The notes: a model not told the origin generated them from the sequence alone. A stretch of DNA of 64,000 nt from JBJYIN01 sp046237015 (GCF_046237015.1 NZ_JBJYIN010000016.1:1-64000); one strand, 5' to 3'. Positions 1 to 7,535 are shown, counted from the first letter of the stretch. Translations and numbers: made by a program.

Positions 1-2
1 AA

Positions 3-38
3 AAAGTGGCCGGAGATCCTCATTGGCGGTGGTACTAA
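3..38 (+). CDS. C-terminal tail of an upstream phage gene (partial)
   Basis: An open frame enters from the left edge and ends at TAA (36-38), giving the tail KVAGDPHWRWY. It stops 16 bases before the next start codon, with a GGAGGG ribosome site between. In P4-like elements the gene before psu or delta is often the capsid-size or capsid-decoration gene, so this may be its end. Only 11 residues are visible, so the identity is a guess from position. Confidence 0.3.
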   Translation, partial: KVAGDPHWRWY

Positions 39-54
39 AAACCGGAGGGACTAC

Positions 55-552
55 ATGATGACCCCAGAATTGAAAGCTGAACACGGTAAGCGAGTGGCCG
101 GTCGTGAGCTGGCAGAAGAATTCACCACGCTGATTGCTGAACTAGAGGCCGAAAAATCTCGTGCCATGCTGGCCGCCTGCACATCCGGAAAAGCTTACGT
201 CAATGCCCATCTGGAGGCATTCTCCGTCTACGCTCAGAGTGAATGGACAGCAGCGATGAAAAATATTAGCCCTGCTATGGTACGGGCTTTCACCCTGCGC
301 CTGCGTGAGCTGGAAATGAGAGGAGAGGAACACCCCCATAACACCCTGTTTCAGGAACTGGGTGCGCATGTGCTGACCCAGAGCCACTATTACACCTTCA
401 ATATGGAACAGGAACCGATTATCTCACAGCTTAACCTCCACCGTCCGGCACTCACCGGCGTTGATATGGATCTCTACAAAAGTCCGGCGCGTCAGATGGT
501 AATGAACAAAGAGTTGGCACAGAAAAACAAAACACAAGGGGCGAAGCCATGA
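55..552 (+). CDS. psu: P4 Psu-like polarity suppression / capsid decoration protein
   Basis: This 165-residue protein resembles P4 Psu, which binds Rho to suppress termination and also decorates the P4 capsid. The best resemblance I can recall is at the C-terminus: RPALTGVDMDLYKSPARQM aligns with the P4 Psu tail (RPDVASVDDSREKFTPAQNM), and both continue into a polar Lys/Gln-rich end. The rest is helical and charged, with no signal peptide. The start at 55 follows GGAGGG at 43-48; a second ATG lies at 58. The stop overlaps the next gene by ATGA (549-552), as expected for a translationally coupled late operon. In P4 the order is sid, delta, psu; here psu precedes delta, an arrangement I recall from many enterobacterial P4-like remnants. 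The family call rests on memory of the P4 sequence and on context. Confidence 0.6.
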   Translation: MMTPELKAEHGKRVAGRELAEEFTTLIAELEAEKSRAMLAACTSGKAYVNAHLEAFSVYAQSEWTAAMKNISPAMVRAFTLRLRELEMRGEEHPHNTLFQELGAHVLTQSHYYTFNMEQEPIISQLNLHRPALTGVDMDLYKSPARQMVMNKELAQKNKTQGAKP

Positions 553-797
553 TGTACTGCCCGTTCTGCGGCCACGCTGCCCATGCCCGCACCAGTCGCC
601 CGTTATCGGAGAACGTCAAACAACGTTATCACCAGTGCCGGAATATTGAATGCTCAGCAACTTTCCGGACTCTGGAATCGATAGAGGAAATTATTCAGCC
701 ATCAAACCGAAAAGATCTGCCGGTACCAGATATTCCGTTATCACCGGTCATGCAGAAAAAATATAAGGATTACCCAGCCTCAGTTCTGCGGAATTAA
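549..797 (+). CDS. Ogr/Delta-like zinc-finger late transcription activator
   Basis: This 82-residue protein begins MMYCPFCGHAAHARTSR, the typical start of the P2 Ogr / P4 Delta family. These activators bind upstream of P2 and P4 late promoters and contact the RNA polymerase alpha subunit. The zinc ligands are visible as CPFC near residue 4 and C-x4-C (CRNIEC) near residue 30. The length fits a single-domain Ogr rather than the two-domain P4 Delta (about 166 residues). It overlaps the Psu-like gene by four bases (ATGA) and is followed by a strong intrinsic terminator, so it closes the satellite's late operon. Confidence 0.85.
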   Translation: MMYCPFCGHAAHARTSRPLSENVKQRYHQCRNIECSATFRTLESIEEIIQPSNRKDLPVPDIPLSPVMQKKYKDYPASVLRN

Positions 798-840
798 TTA
801 GCCAGATTATAATTTCATTACCGTCAGCCATCAGGAAGTT

Positions 841-864
841 GCCCGCCATTGCGCGGGCTTTTTT
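841..864 (+). terminator. Intrinsic terminator after the Ogr/Delta gene
   Basis: The stem GCCCGC (841-846) pairs with GCGGGC (853-858) around a six-base loop and is followed by six T residues. It lies about 45 bases after the Ogr/Delta stop and would end the satellite late transcript before it runs antisense into the convergent cargo genes. Confidence 0.8.
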
Positions 865-896
865 GCGAGCTTCTTTCTCTGGCTAGCAATTTTTTG

Positions 897-1003
897 GCTG
901 TGCATGCATACGGTGCATGGAATTGCATGCAATACTTACCCCCGAATCTGCCCTACAGCGCCAGTACTGGCGCGGCCTGAGCGCCTCCATGCAACTGCAT
1001 GAA
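897..1003. repeat. TGCATG-rich region with a 16-bp perfect palindrome
   Basis: This gene-free stretch between the Delta terminator and the end of the cargo operon has several TGCATG or GCATGCA motifs (901-908, 914-919, 924-931, and CATGCA/TGCATG near 989-1001). It also contains the perfect palindrome GCGCCAGTACTGGCGC at 958-973. The clustering suggests a protein-binding or processing site belonging to the satellite. No specific function can be assigned. Confidence 0.5.
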
Positions 1004-1058
1004 AAGCGCTAAATAAAGCGGGCAGGCGTGGCGGGGATAGCATTGCGCGCGGACTCAA

Positions 1059-1730
1059 TTATCCGATGTAGAGAAAACTATCCTCACTACTAGCCCAATA
1101 GTTTTCTGGTGCAGTTTGTAGGCCTTGTTTAAAATGATGCAAATGTACCCCAATTAGTTGAGATTCTGAATATAACTTCCATGCTTTAGGGTAAAAAGAT
1201 CGCAAAATAAATGCTGTAAAGGAAAGCGGGGTCAATATTTTCTTTGTGGCAATTCTCCCTTCATTCTCTGAACCAAAATGAAAATGACAATAAGGATGGG
1301 AATGTGCGCAATAGTGAATGCTATCAATATCGTAGCGGACTGGCATAGGGGGGCAGTTTTTAGTATGGGTGTCAATATAATTGTCGTACTCTTGGCTAAT
1401 CATGACTTTGTACTCTTCGGCATCTTGCCATTCTTCCTCTGGATAAAAATTTTCCAAATACTCTTCATAGCTAAGGGTTTTTACTGGGGTCATTAAATAT
1501 GTATAACTATTAAATTTAAAGACAAAAAGAGAACCATCCTCTAGTTGAATATTGTACCACTGATTATGAGTACATTTCTCCCACGCTTTTTCGTAGGTGA
1601 GGGGACGCAACTCAGCTGGCATATGATCAGGATAGGAAATATTACTATTGTAGTTACCTAGTAATCCAATATTCCTTACGAGATTAACTGATTCCCTAGA
1701 TGTAGTATTAAAGGTTGCAGGCGTGATCAT
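1059..1730 (-). CDS. Uncharacterised cargo protein (possibly DUF2290-like) paired with a helicase
   Basis: This 223-residue soluble protein has no signal peptide or membrane segment. The most motif-like part is around residues 135-185: a His/Cys-rich segment (HYCAHSHPYCHFHFG), then LTPLSFTAFILRSFYP and a Trp. This recalls the DUF2290 family from memory, which I cannot verify here. A His-rich patch could bind metal, but no known nuclease motif is evident. The ATG at 1730 overlaps the helicase stop as ATGA, so translation is probably coupled. Base composition is clearly more AT-rich than the flanking backbone. Its place between the Delta gene and the integrase of a P4-like element is where satellites carry anti-phage cargo. 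I infer that it works with the helicase; its biochemical role is unknown. Confidence 0.7.
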   Translation of the reverse strand: MITPATFNTTSRESVNLVRNIGLLGNYNSNISYPDHMPAELRPLTYEKAWEKCTHNQWYNIQLEDGSLFVFKFNSYTYLMTPVKTLSYEEYLENFYPEEEWQDAEEYKVMISQEYDNYIDTHTKNCPPMPVRYDIDSIHYCAHSHPYCHFHFGSENEGRIATKKILTPLSFTAFILRSFYPKAWKLYSESQLIGVHLHHFKQGLQTAPENYWASSEDSFLYIG

Positions 1731-3808
1731 AGCTTTTTGACCTTTTTAGCTTCGTATTCTTTTAAAAGTGCCTTAAGACCATCCAGACCATGAGTTTCTA
1801 ATAGTTTTTGGAAATTTTCTGTATTTTCATCATGTGCTAAACGTTGAAGGTCAATTTCAATTTTGTCCAGAATTTGACCTGATGGATAATTGAATTTCAA
1901 ATATGGAACATTGGCTTTAGCTTGTTGTATTTCATCGAAAAGTTCTATTGCCGCGTATCCAATCCCTGTCATGGTCAACCACCCTTTGGTTCTAGTCATT
2001 GCCGTAAAAAGCAGATTTCTATTCTTTACATTAGGATTATGATACAGGCATTCACTTCCAATAATGTAAACACTATAACCTTCATTACCCTTTGCTTTAT
2101 GTATTGTTGAATATGTTATTTTATTGTCAACTGAAAAATCACTGATATTATATTTGTCAGCATTAACATTATTGACATCTATGTTGTTTTCAGATAAGAA
2201 AAAAGATAATTGATTATAGTAGTTTTTATAATGCTTATCATCAGCACAAACCACTAATATATCTGAAGCATTTAGTCCTTCATCAAGAATATCTGCTCTT
2301 ATTTTTTCTGCAACCCATTGGCATTCAGAACCTAAGTTATCATGATGTTGAGTAATAATGAGTTTATCTTTGTCTGTATGATAAAGTGTGGGTGAGGTTT
2401 CTTCTGTTCTAAAAACAGATATCTTTTCCCCAGAAACAAATCTATATCCATATTCACCTTCAACTTGATATCCTAAATTTTGCCAATCTTCAGCTGTTTT
2501 AATTGCCTGTACAGGGTTGCCATAAACGCCTAACCCTATAGCATGGGCACATATTAATGTTGCGCAAGGTGTTCTATAACAACTGTTAAGGAATTTATCT
2601 AAACTTAAATTTTTCCCTTCACCAAGAATCTCCTCAATAGTTGGGGATGTGGTTTGAAATATATTTTGGAATACGTCTAATCCAAAAACCATTTTGTCTT
2701 TACGGGCTAATTTTAGACATAGCTGTAGAAATGAACTGTCGAAGTCCTGAGCTTCGTCGACAAAAACATAATCGTATTGTTCTTTTATGTCATAATTGTC
2801 AAGTAAATTACGACATGCATACGAAAATGGTTCTTTTGGGGCATTTTTTTGGGCTTCACTAAAATTAATAAATCGAGCTGAGTTATTTTGACAAGCATTA
2901 TAATATACACCTGAAGCATTGCTTCCACCCCAAGCATGCAAAATATCAATTGCATCTTCAAAGTCTGGATCAAGATCGTCAAATTGTCGATAGAATCGTG
3001 TTATGAGTCGTTTAACATGCTGATATAGAGCCTTAGTACTAAATGTATAAAGTATTTTCTTATCTGGATTTCTTAGATGGGTAATTGCAACCTTCATTGC
3101 TAAAACAACCGTTTTGCCAGAGCCAGCAAGTCCTCGAATACGCTCTATCCCGTCAACTTCATTGACACAACTACCTAGCTGATTACTATCGAATCTTGCT
3201 ATGGATGATTCTAATTTACTTATGATCTGAACTTTTGATTCTTCTGAAAATCCTTCAGTGTCTCGTTGTTTTACTCTAATTAGCCCCTTTCCACCTTCAA
3301 TTGTAGAAGCAGCTTCACTATATATGTCTTCATCTATTGGATGCTCAAATCTATCAATAAAACTTTCAATTGATGCTTTTGAAACAATGACTTCACTCTC
3401 GGTATTATAATTTTCTTGAGCATTCACATAAGGAGCAAAGATTGCTGATTCCACAGAGATATTCAGCTCTCGTCTGCTTTTCCTTAAAGATTTCTGCTTG
3501 AGAAGACGAGAGTATATTTGGCTATAAATATTTTCTAATGAAGCATCATTTTTCTTTAAAATAACTTCTGCATCTCGTTCATGGCAGTCAGCTAAATAAA
3601 ATATAATAACTCCATATAAGCGTGAAACAAGCATCAACGGAGAAATGACTAAATTATCCTCATCATCTTTGTATAAGGGAAAGTCGTAGTATAACTCGGC
3701 TTCTTGTAAGTGAAGTTTTTGTTCTTGATCTAACTCATTTAAGATATTAAAAAGCCGGCCTGCTTCCGTGTTATTAAATAATTTATTCCTGTCGGCATTC
3801 AGTTTCAT
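1727..3808 (-). CDS. UvrD/Rep-like superfamily 1 helicase, satellite cargo
   Basis: This 693-residue protein has a full set of SF1A helicase motifs: Walker A GLAGSGKT (226-233), Walker B VFVDEAQDF (348-356), a Q-containing motif III (about 376-383), motif IV with CYRTP (410-414), motif V TYSTIHKAKGNEGY (565-578) and motif VI LLFTAMTRTKGWLTMTG (599-615). The first 200 or so residues precede the ATPase core and match no domain I recognise; no nuclease motif is seen. The start at 3808 overlaps the integrase stop (ATGA) and follows an AAGGAA ribosome site inside the integrase end. It is AT-rich relative to the backbone, which indicates transfer. The likely role is a DNA or RNA translocase acting with the downstream 223-residue protein. 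GajB of Gabija is also UvrD-like, but the GajA partner is absent. Confidence 0.85.
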   Translation of the reverse strand: MKLNADRNKLFNNTEAGRLFNILNELDQEQKLHLQEAELYYDFPLYKDDEDNLVISPLMLVSRLYGVIIFYLADCHERDAEVILKKNDASLENIYSQIYSRLLKQKSLRKSRRELNISVESAIFAPYVNAQENYNTESEVIVSKASIESFIDRFEHPIDEDIYSEAASTIEGGKGLIRVKQRDTEGFSEESKVQIISKLESSIARFDSNQLGSCVNEVDGIERIRGLAGSGKTVVLAMKVAITHLRNPDKKILYTFSTKALYQHVKRLITRFYRQFDDLDPDFEDAIDILHAWGGSNASGVYYNACQNNSARFINFSEAQKNAPKEPFSYACRNLLDNYDIKEQYDYVFVDEAQDFDSSFLQLCLKLARKDKMVFGLDVFQNIFQTTSPTIEEILGEGKNLSLDKFLNSCYRTPCATLICAHAIGLGVYGNPVQAIKTAEDWQNLGYQVEGEYGYRFVSGEKISVFRTEETSPTLYHTDKDKLIITQHHDNLGSECQWVAEKIRADILDEGLNASDILVVCADDKHYKNYYNQLSFFLSENNIDVNNVNADKYNISDFSVDNKITYSTIHKAKGNEGYSVYIIGSECLYHNPNVKNRNLLFTAMTRTKGWLTMTGIGYAAIELFDEIQQAKANVPYLKFNYPSGQILDKIEIDLQRLAHDENTENFQKLLETHGLDGLKALLKEYEAKKVKKL

Positions 3809-5031
3809 TTATATTTCCTTTCTAAATTCAGATTAGAGCTATTCTGCGAATAAACGAAATCGCCCCACCATTGCATTAGTTCATAACGGGCATCTAAGTA
3901 GGTTGATCTGTTATAAGCCCGTCTAACTTCGTTCTTATCGCAATGCGCTAGCGCCGCTTCAATCACATCAGGATTAAAACCGGCTTCATTCATGGCGGTA
4001 CTGGCTATCGAGCGTAAACCATGCGCGACCAGTTTGCCACCGTAGCCGATGCGTTTTAATGCGGCGTTGGCGGTCTGGCTGTTCATGGGCTTTTTAGGAT
4101 CGTTACGGCTGGGGAATACATGTTCCCGGTTGCCGCTGATAGGGCGCATGATGTCGAGTAATTCCAGCGCCTGATCGGAGAGCGGGACAATATGATCGCG
4201 CTTGGCTTTCATGCGTTCAGCCGGAATGCTCCACGTTCTTTTCTCTATATCGATCTCAGCCCATGCCGTGGCGGAGGCTTCCGCTGGGCGAATCAGCGTC
4301 AATAGCTGCCATTCTAATAAGCAACGGGTCGGAATGGACAGGTTAGACATGGCGATGGTGCGCATCAGCTTAGGGAGTTCTTCTGGGCGGATAGTCGGCA
4401 TATGCTGCTTTTTAGGGCGTTCAAAGGCCATGCCAATACCAGAGGCGGGGTTAGCGTCAATCAGCCCCGTGTTGACTGCGTAAACCATGATTTCATTAAT
4501 GCGCTGTACCAAGCGTCTGACGGTTTCCAGTGCGCCACGGGCTTTAATCGGCTCTAGTGCCTGTATCAACGTGCGGGCTTTGATTTCCTGTACCGGGATA
4601 TTCTCAATTGCCGGGAGCACGTCTTTTTCCAGTGAACGCCAAATGTCTTTGGCGTGATCGGCGCTGACATTCGTCTGTTTCAACGAGAACCAACTACGCG
4701 CCACATTGATGAAGATGCTTTCTACCGCGATTTGCGCTTCTTCCTCTTCTTTAGCCACTTTTTCCTGTGGATCTATGCCTTTTGCCAGCAGGGCTAAATG
4801 TTCTGCCCGTAGCTGTCTTGCGTCGGCCAATGATAAGGCCGGGTAGCTGCCAAAAGAGAGTGTCGTGCGTTTCTTAGTATCAGGGCGTAGATAGCGAAAC
4901 CGCCATAATTTCTTCCCCGACGGTTTGATAAGTAGAAAGAGGCCATCACCATCATGCAGGCTTAACTCTTTATCAGGCGTTCGTGCTTTGCTGACTTCGG
5001 TGTGTGTCAAAGGACGCGCAATTCTTGGCAT
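3805..5031 (-). CDS. int: P4-family tyrosine integrase
   Basis: This 408-residue site-specific recombinase integrates the element at the ssrA 3' end. The N-terminal arm-binding domain (residues about 15-85, with DGDGLFLLIKPSGKKLWRFRY) is typical of the P4/CP4-57 integrase family. The catalytic residues are visible: Arg in TLIRPAEA, His-x-x-Arg in VAHGLRSIAS, His in LAHCDKNEV, and a Tyr in AYNRSTYLDAR. The gene points away from ssrA, 184 bases from its 3' end. Its last codons contain the ribosome site of the helicase, with a four-base overlap, so the cargo reads from the integrase message. An inverted repeat just upstream probably provides Int binding and autoregulation. It appears intact. Confidence 0.93.
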   Translation of the reverse strand: MPRIARPLTHTEVSKARTPDKELSLHDGDGLFLLIKPSGKKLWRFRYLRPDTKKRTTLSFGSYPALSLADARQLRAEHLALLAKGIDPQEKVAKEEEEAQIAVESIFINVARSWFSLKQTNVSADHAKDIWRSLEKDVLPAIENIPVQEIKARTLIQALEPIKARGALETVRRLVQRINEIMVYAVNTGLIDANPASGIGMAFERPKKQHMPTIRPEELPKLMRTIAMSNLSIPTRCLLEWQLLTLIRPAEASATAWAEIDIEKRTWSIPAERMKAKRDHIVPLSDQALELLDIMRPISGNREHVFPSRNDPKKPMNSQTANAALKRIGYGGKLVAHGLRSIASTAMNEAGFNPDVIEAALAHCDKNEVRRAYNRSTYLDARYELMQWWGDFVYSQNSSNLNLERKYK

Positions 5032-5052
5032 GGCGGGGTCATCCGTGTTTTA

Positions 5053-5100
5053 GGCCTACGTTTTTAGGCCTATATGATACCGTAGGCCTAAACGTAGGCC
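5053..5100. repeat. Inverted repeat at the integrase promoter (probable Int arm or operator sites)
   Basis: The arm GGCCTACGTTTTTAGGCCTA (5053-5072) is mirrored by TAGGCCTAAACGTAGGCC (5083-5100), with two extra T in the first arm. AGGCCTA therefore occurs three times in about 40 bases. The repeat lies 22-69 bases upstream of the integrase start and surrounds a TATCAT-like -10 on the minus strand. P4 Int is known to bind and repress its own promoter, so these are likely arm-type sites or an operator. Confidence 0.6.
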
Positions 5101-5144
5101 AATAATCATCGGATTTAGCTGGATAACGTCGGACAATTATGGAC

Positions 5145-5181
5145 ACAAAAAAGCCCGCAGGGCTTGTGCCGTGCGGGCTTT
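5145..5181 (-). terminator. Intrinsic terminator downstream of ssrA
   Basis: On the minus strand the stem AAAGCCCGCA/TGCGGGCTTT (10 bp; plus-strand arms 5150-5159 and 5172-5181) is followed by a run of six T. It lies 34 bases past the 3' end of ssrA. It would end ssrA transcription and shield the integrase from read-through. Confidence 0.85.
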
Positions 5182-5214
5182 CTGGATTTCACCGGACGTA
5201 TCCGGATCATAATG

Positions 5215-5240
5215 TGGTGGAGCTGGGGGGATTTGAACCC
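5215..5240. other. Presumed attachment core at the ssrA 3' end
   Basis: The T-arm and acceptor end of ssrA abuts the P4-like element, whose integrase faces away from it. Such integrases cross over within this conserved 3' segment and leave it intact on one side. The duplicated copy at the other end would lie left of position 1, so the exact core cannot be read here. Confidence 0.55.
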
Positions 5241-5577
5241 CCGTCCGGAACCACTCTACCGTCGGTACTACATGCTTAGTCTATCTTTACATTCGCTTGC
5301 CAGCTGCGAATAGACACGCCACTAACAAACTAGCCTGATTAGATTTAGTGCTTCAACCCCAGGCAAGGCATCCACACGATCTCTTTTGGGTTTGACCTCT
5401 CTTGATCCCCGTCCTAAGAGCGGAGGCTAGGGAGAGAGGGCTCAGAGCAGGTTATTAAGCTGCTAAAGCGTAGTTTTCGTCGTTTGCGACTATTTTTTTG
5501 CGGCTTTTTACGAGGCCAACCGCCCCTCGGCATGCACCTTGGGCTTTGCAAATCCCGTCGAATCCAGAATCAGCCCC
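5215..5577 (-). ncRNA. ssrA: tmRNA (transfer-messenger RNA)
   Basis: The 363-nt span equals the E. coli tmRNA length. The 5' end GGGGCTGATTCTGGATTCGA (reading down from 5577) and the 3' end AGCTCCACCA (ending at 5215) pair as the acceptor stem, and the T arm GGTTCAAATCC is intact. The tag frame encodes ANDENYALAA followed by TAA TAA, with the first stop at 5455-5457. It rescues stalled ribosomes together with SmpB, encoded just upstream on the same strand. The 3' part is the known attachment target of CP4-57/P4-type integrases, and one lies next to it here with the gene end restored. Confidence 0.98.
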
Positions 5578-5592
5578 CAAGAAACTGTCGCC

Positions 5593-5620
5593 AGTATACC
5601 AGAACTTACCGTTGTTAAGC
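5593..5620 (-). promoter_or_regulatory. ssrA promoter
   Basis: On the minus strand a -10 TATACT (5593-5598) lies 16 bases from a -35-like CTTAAC (5615-5620), just upstream of the mature 5' end of ssrA and within the smpB-ssrA gap. The spacing suits a strong constitutive promoter with a short leader removed by RNase P. Confidence 0.6.
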
Positions 5621-5627
5621 CAGCGGC

Positions 5628-6110
5628 TTAACGATTGGCGTTCTTCATGATACGGGCTTTGTCTAACTTCCATTCACGTTCTTTGATGTCATCACGCTTG
5701 TCGTGATCTTTTTTGCCTTTTGCTACGCCGATTTTGACTTTGCTCCAGGCATTTTTCCAATACATGGACAGCGCGACGACTGTGTAACCTTCTCGACTGA
5801 CGCGGCCAAACAGCGATTCCAGCTCGCGTTTGTTGAGCAGGAGTTTACGCGTGCGAATAGGATCGCAAACAACATGCGATGAAGCCACATTCAGCGGCGT
5901 GATAGTGGCGCCAAACAGGTAAGCTTCACCATTCATGAAGGTGACATAGCTGTCGCTGAGGTTTGCTTTGCCTGCGCGCAGTGATTTAACTTCCCATCCT
6001 TGCAGCGCAAGGCCTGCCTCAAATTCTTCCTCAATGAAGTATTCGTGACGGGCGCGCTTGTTCTGCGCAATGGTGGCGGAACCGGGTTTGTATGCTTTTT
6101 TCTTTGTCAT
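5628..6110 (-). CDS. smpB: SsrA-binding protein SmpB
   Basis: This 160-residue protein is the tmRNA partner. It binds the tRNA-like domain, delivers Ala-tmRNA to stalled ribosomes, and places its C-terminal tail in the empty mRNA channel. The sequence is colinear with E. coli Smp[18 protein letters not shown] near the start, [10 protein letters not shown], a central OB-fold, and a basic C-terminal tail ([16 protein letters not shown]). It is encoded directly upstream of ssrA in the usual enterobacterial order. The integration next door leaves both trans-translation genes intact. Confidence 0.98.
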   Translation of the reverse strand: MTKKKAYKPGSATIAQNKRARHEYFIEEEFEAGLALQGWEVKSLRAGKANLSDSYVTFMNGEAYLFGATITPLNVASSHVVCDPIRTRKLLLNKRELESLFGRVSREGYTVVALSMYWKNAWSKVKIGVAKGKKDHDKRDDIKEREWKLDKARIMKNANR

Positions 6111-6265
6111 AGTGCCGTCATTATACTGGATGTCATTGGGAATGAAATCCCCGCCGTGCGTCCGTGTCGTGGTTAATGATATCGTGCGATAAACTTCGCA
6201 GAGTTTTTGCCTGTCAGGCTATCAATGCTATTATTTTGCGCGTTTTATGACTCTCGGAAAATAGT

Positions 6266-6712
6266 ATGCCAAAGATAAGTCGTTCAGCACTGGTGCCGTT
6301 CAGTGCTGAACAGATGTACAAACTGGTGAATGATGTCGCTTCCTACCCCGCGTTTTTACCGGGCTGTACGGGGAGCCGTGTACTTTCTTCTTCAGAAGAA
6401 GAAATGACCGCCGCAGTCGACGTTTCCAAAGTAGGTATCAGTAAAACGTTTACCACACGTAATACGCTGACACATAACCAGAATATCAATATGCAATTGG
6501 TCGATGGTCCATTCCGGCAACTGGGAGGCGACTGGAGTTTTACGCCGCTAAGCGCCGATGCTTGTAAAGTCGAGCTGCATCTGGAATTTGAATTCACCAA
6601 TACCTTGATTGAACTCGCTTTTGGCAAAGTATTCAAGGAACTGGCTGGAAATATGGTGCAGGCTTTCACGCAGCGAGCCAAAGAGGTTTACAGTGTCCAT
6701 AATGCAGGTTGA
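6266..6712 (+). CDS. ratA: RatA, START/Coq10-like protein (ribosome association toxin family)
   Basis: This 148-residue protein of the polyketide cyclase/START superfamily is related to yeast Coq10. E. coli RatA was reported to bind the 50S subunit and block 70S formation; a ubiquinone-related role has also been proposed for the family. The typical motifs are present: [21 protein letters not shown] at the N-terminus, YPAFLPGC, and an amphipathic C-terminal helix. It is divergent from smpB and overlaps ratB, the conserved order in enterobacteria. Whether it is a toxin in this organism is not shown. Confidence 0.92.
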   Translation: MPKISRSALVPFSAEQMYKLVNDVASYPAFLPGCTGSRVLSSSEEEMTAAVDVSKVGISKTFTTRNTLTHNQNINMQLVDGPFRQLGGDWSFTPLSADACKVELHLEFEFTNTLIELAFGKVFKELAGNMVQAFTQRAKEVYSVHNAG

Positions 6713-6977
6713 GGTCGTTTACGCGTTGCCTGAACGCCAATATTTGCGCACGGTAAAGCTGGAAGCAGGCAGTACGGTTGAGCAGGCTATTGTGGCATCG
6801 GGTCTGCTAGAACTGCGTCGCGATATTGATTTACAGGTCAATAAGGTCGGCGTGTTTAGTCGAACCGTAAAATTGACGGATGTGATAAATGACGGCGATC
6901 GTGTTGAGATCTACCGTCCATTGATTGCCGATCCTAAAGAATTGCGCCGCCAACGCGCCGAACGCTCAAAAAAATAA
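6693..6977 (+). CDS. ratB: RatB, ubiquitin-like (UPF0125) protein
   Basis: This 94-residue protein is the usual partner of RatA and has the beta-grasp UPF0125 fold. The end [16 protein letters not shown] is nearly identical to E. coli RatB. I place the start at GTG 6693, because AAGAGG sits 6 bases upstream and the resulting N-terminus matches the family length. The first ATG is at 6702, and an ORF extended to 6609 would lie inside ratA. The gene overlaps the ratA end by 20 bases, so the two are probably translationally coupled. No toxin-neutralising activity is established for RatB. Confidence 0.9.
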   Translation: MSIMQVEVVYALPERQYLRTVKLEAGSTVEQAIVASGLLELRRDIDLQVNKVGVFSRTVKLTDVINDGDRVEIYRPLIADPKELRRQRAERSKK

Positions 6978-6998
6978 GGCACAGAGTGCCTTATTTTT
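6970..6998. terminator. Bidirectional terminator between ratB and bamE
   Basis: A 13-bp perfect stem, AAAAATAAGGCAC (6970-6982) with GTGCCTTATTTTT (6986-6998), has a three-base loop and a U-run in either direction. It serves the convergent ratAB and bamE transcripts. Its left arm begins within the last codons of ratB. Confidence 0.9.
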
Positions 6999-7043
6999 GT
7001 CATCGTTTGCCAAGTAGTCGTATCACTCAGCCAAACCGAAGAA

Positions 7044-7382
7044 TTAATTCAATGCCGGTTTGTTATTGATATTGGTTAGCACACCTTCACCGCTGAAGGT
7101 CAGCGTCAGCGTCTGCTGTTTTACCGATTCATGACCCGGCTGTTGGCGGAAGACATAAAACCAGGTATCGCTGCCGAACGGATCCTGCATCATAGGGGTA
7201 CCCAGCGTATAAGCGACCTGTTGTTTGGTCATGCCAGTGTGAATTTTTGCAACGTCACCCGGTGCCAGATAGTTTCCCTGGTTGATGTCTGGCCGATAGA
7301 CCACTTTTTCTAATGTGGAGCAACTGGCAGTCAGCATAACAACAACCACCGCGGCGACGACAGTCAGCGTTTTACAGCGCAT
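7044..7382 (-). CDS. bamE: Outer-membrane assembly lipoprotein BamE
   Basis: This 112-residue lipoprotein of the Bam complex inserts beta-barrel proteins into the outer membrane and stabilises BamA-BamD contacts. The start at 7382 gives MRCKTLT, as in E. coli; the longer frame from 7451 adds residues unlike the family. A hydrophobic signal ends in the lipobox LTAS-C. The mature part keeps [13 protein letters not shown] and the [17 protein letters not shown] segment. It is convergent with ratAB and downstream of recN, the usual enterobacterial order. Confidence 0.96.
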   Translation of the reverse strand: MRCKTLTVVAAVVVVMLTASCSTLEKVVYRPDINQGNYLAPGDVAKIHTGMTKQQVAYTLGTPMMQDPFGSDTWFYVFRQQPGHESVKQQTLTLTFSGEGVLTNINNKPALN

Positions 7383-7473
7383 AGTGATTACATTCCTTAA
7401 GGGCATAGGTTGCCGATGATAATAGACCTTGCCTGACTTGAAAACCGGCAAGACCCCAGTATGACCTCAAGAA

Positions 7474-7498
7474 GGTAAAAAAGTTGGGCTTTTTTACC
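7474..7498 (-). terminator. recN terminator
   Basis: The stem GGTAAAAAAG (7474-7483) and CTTTTTTACC (7489-7498) surrounds the loop TTGGG. It lies 38 bases past the recN stop codon and carries an internal U-rich arm, consistent with intrinsic termination on the minus strand. Confidence 0.75.
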
Positions 7499-7535
7499 TG
7501 TCGTATGTTTTTTGAACGGTTGCGGCTTGCAAGTA

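Noticed and set aside
1727..3808. Gabija (GajB) assignment for the UvrD-like helicase
   Set aside because: GajA, an ATPase-TOPRIM protein, is absent and the small partner is unrelated to it.
5455..5673. A 72-residue ORF ending in ANDENYALAA
   Set aside because: It is the tmRNA tag frame extended upstream through ssrA, not a protein gene.
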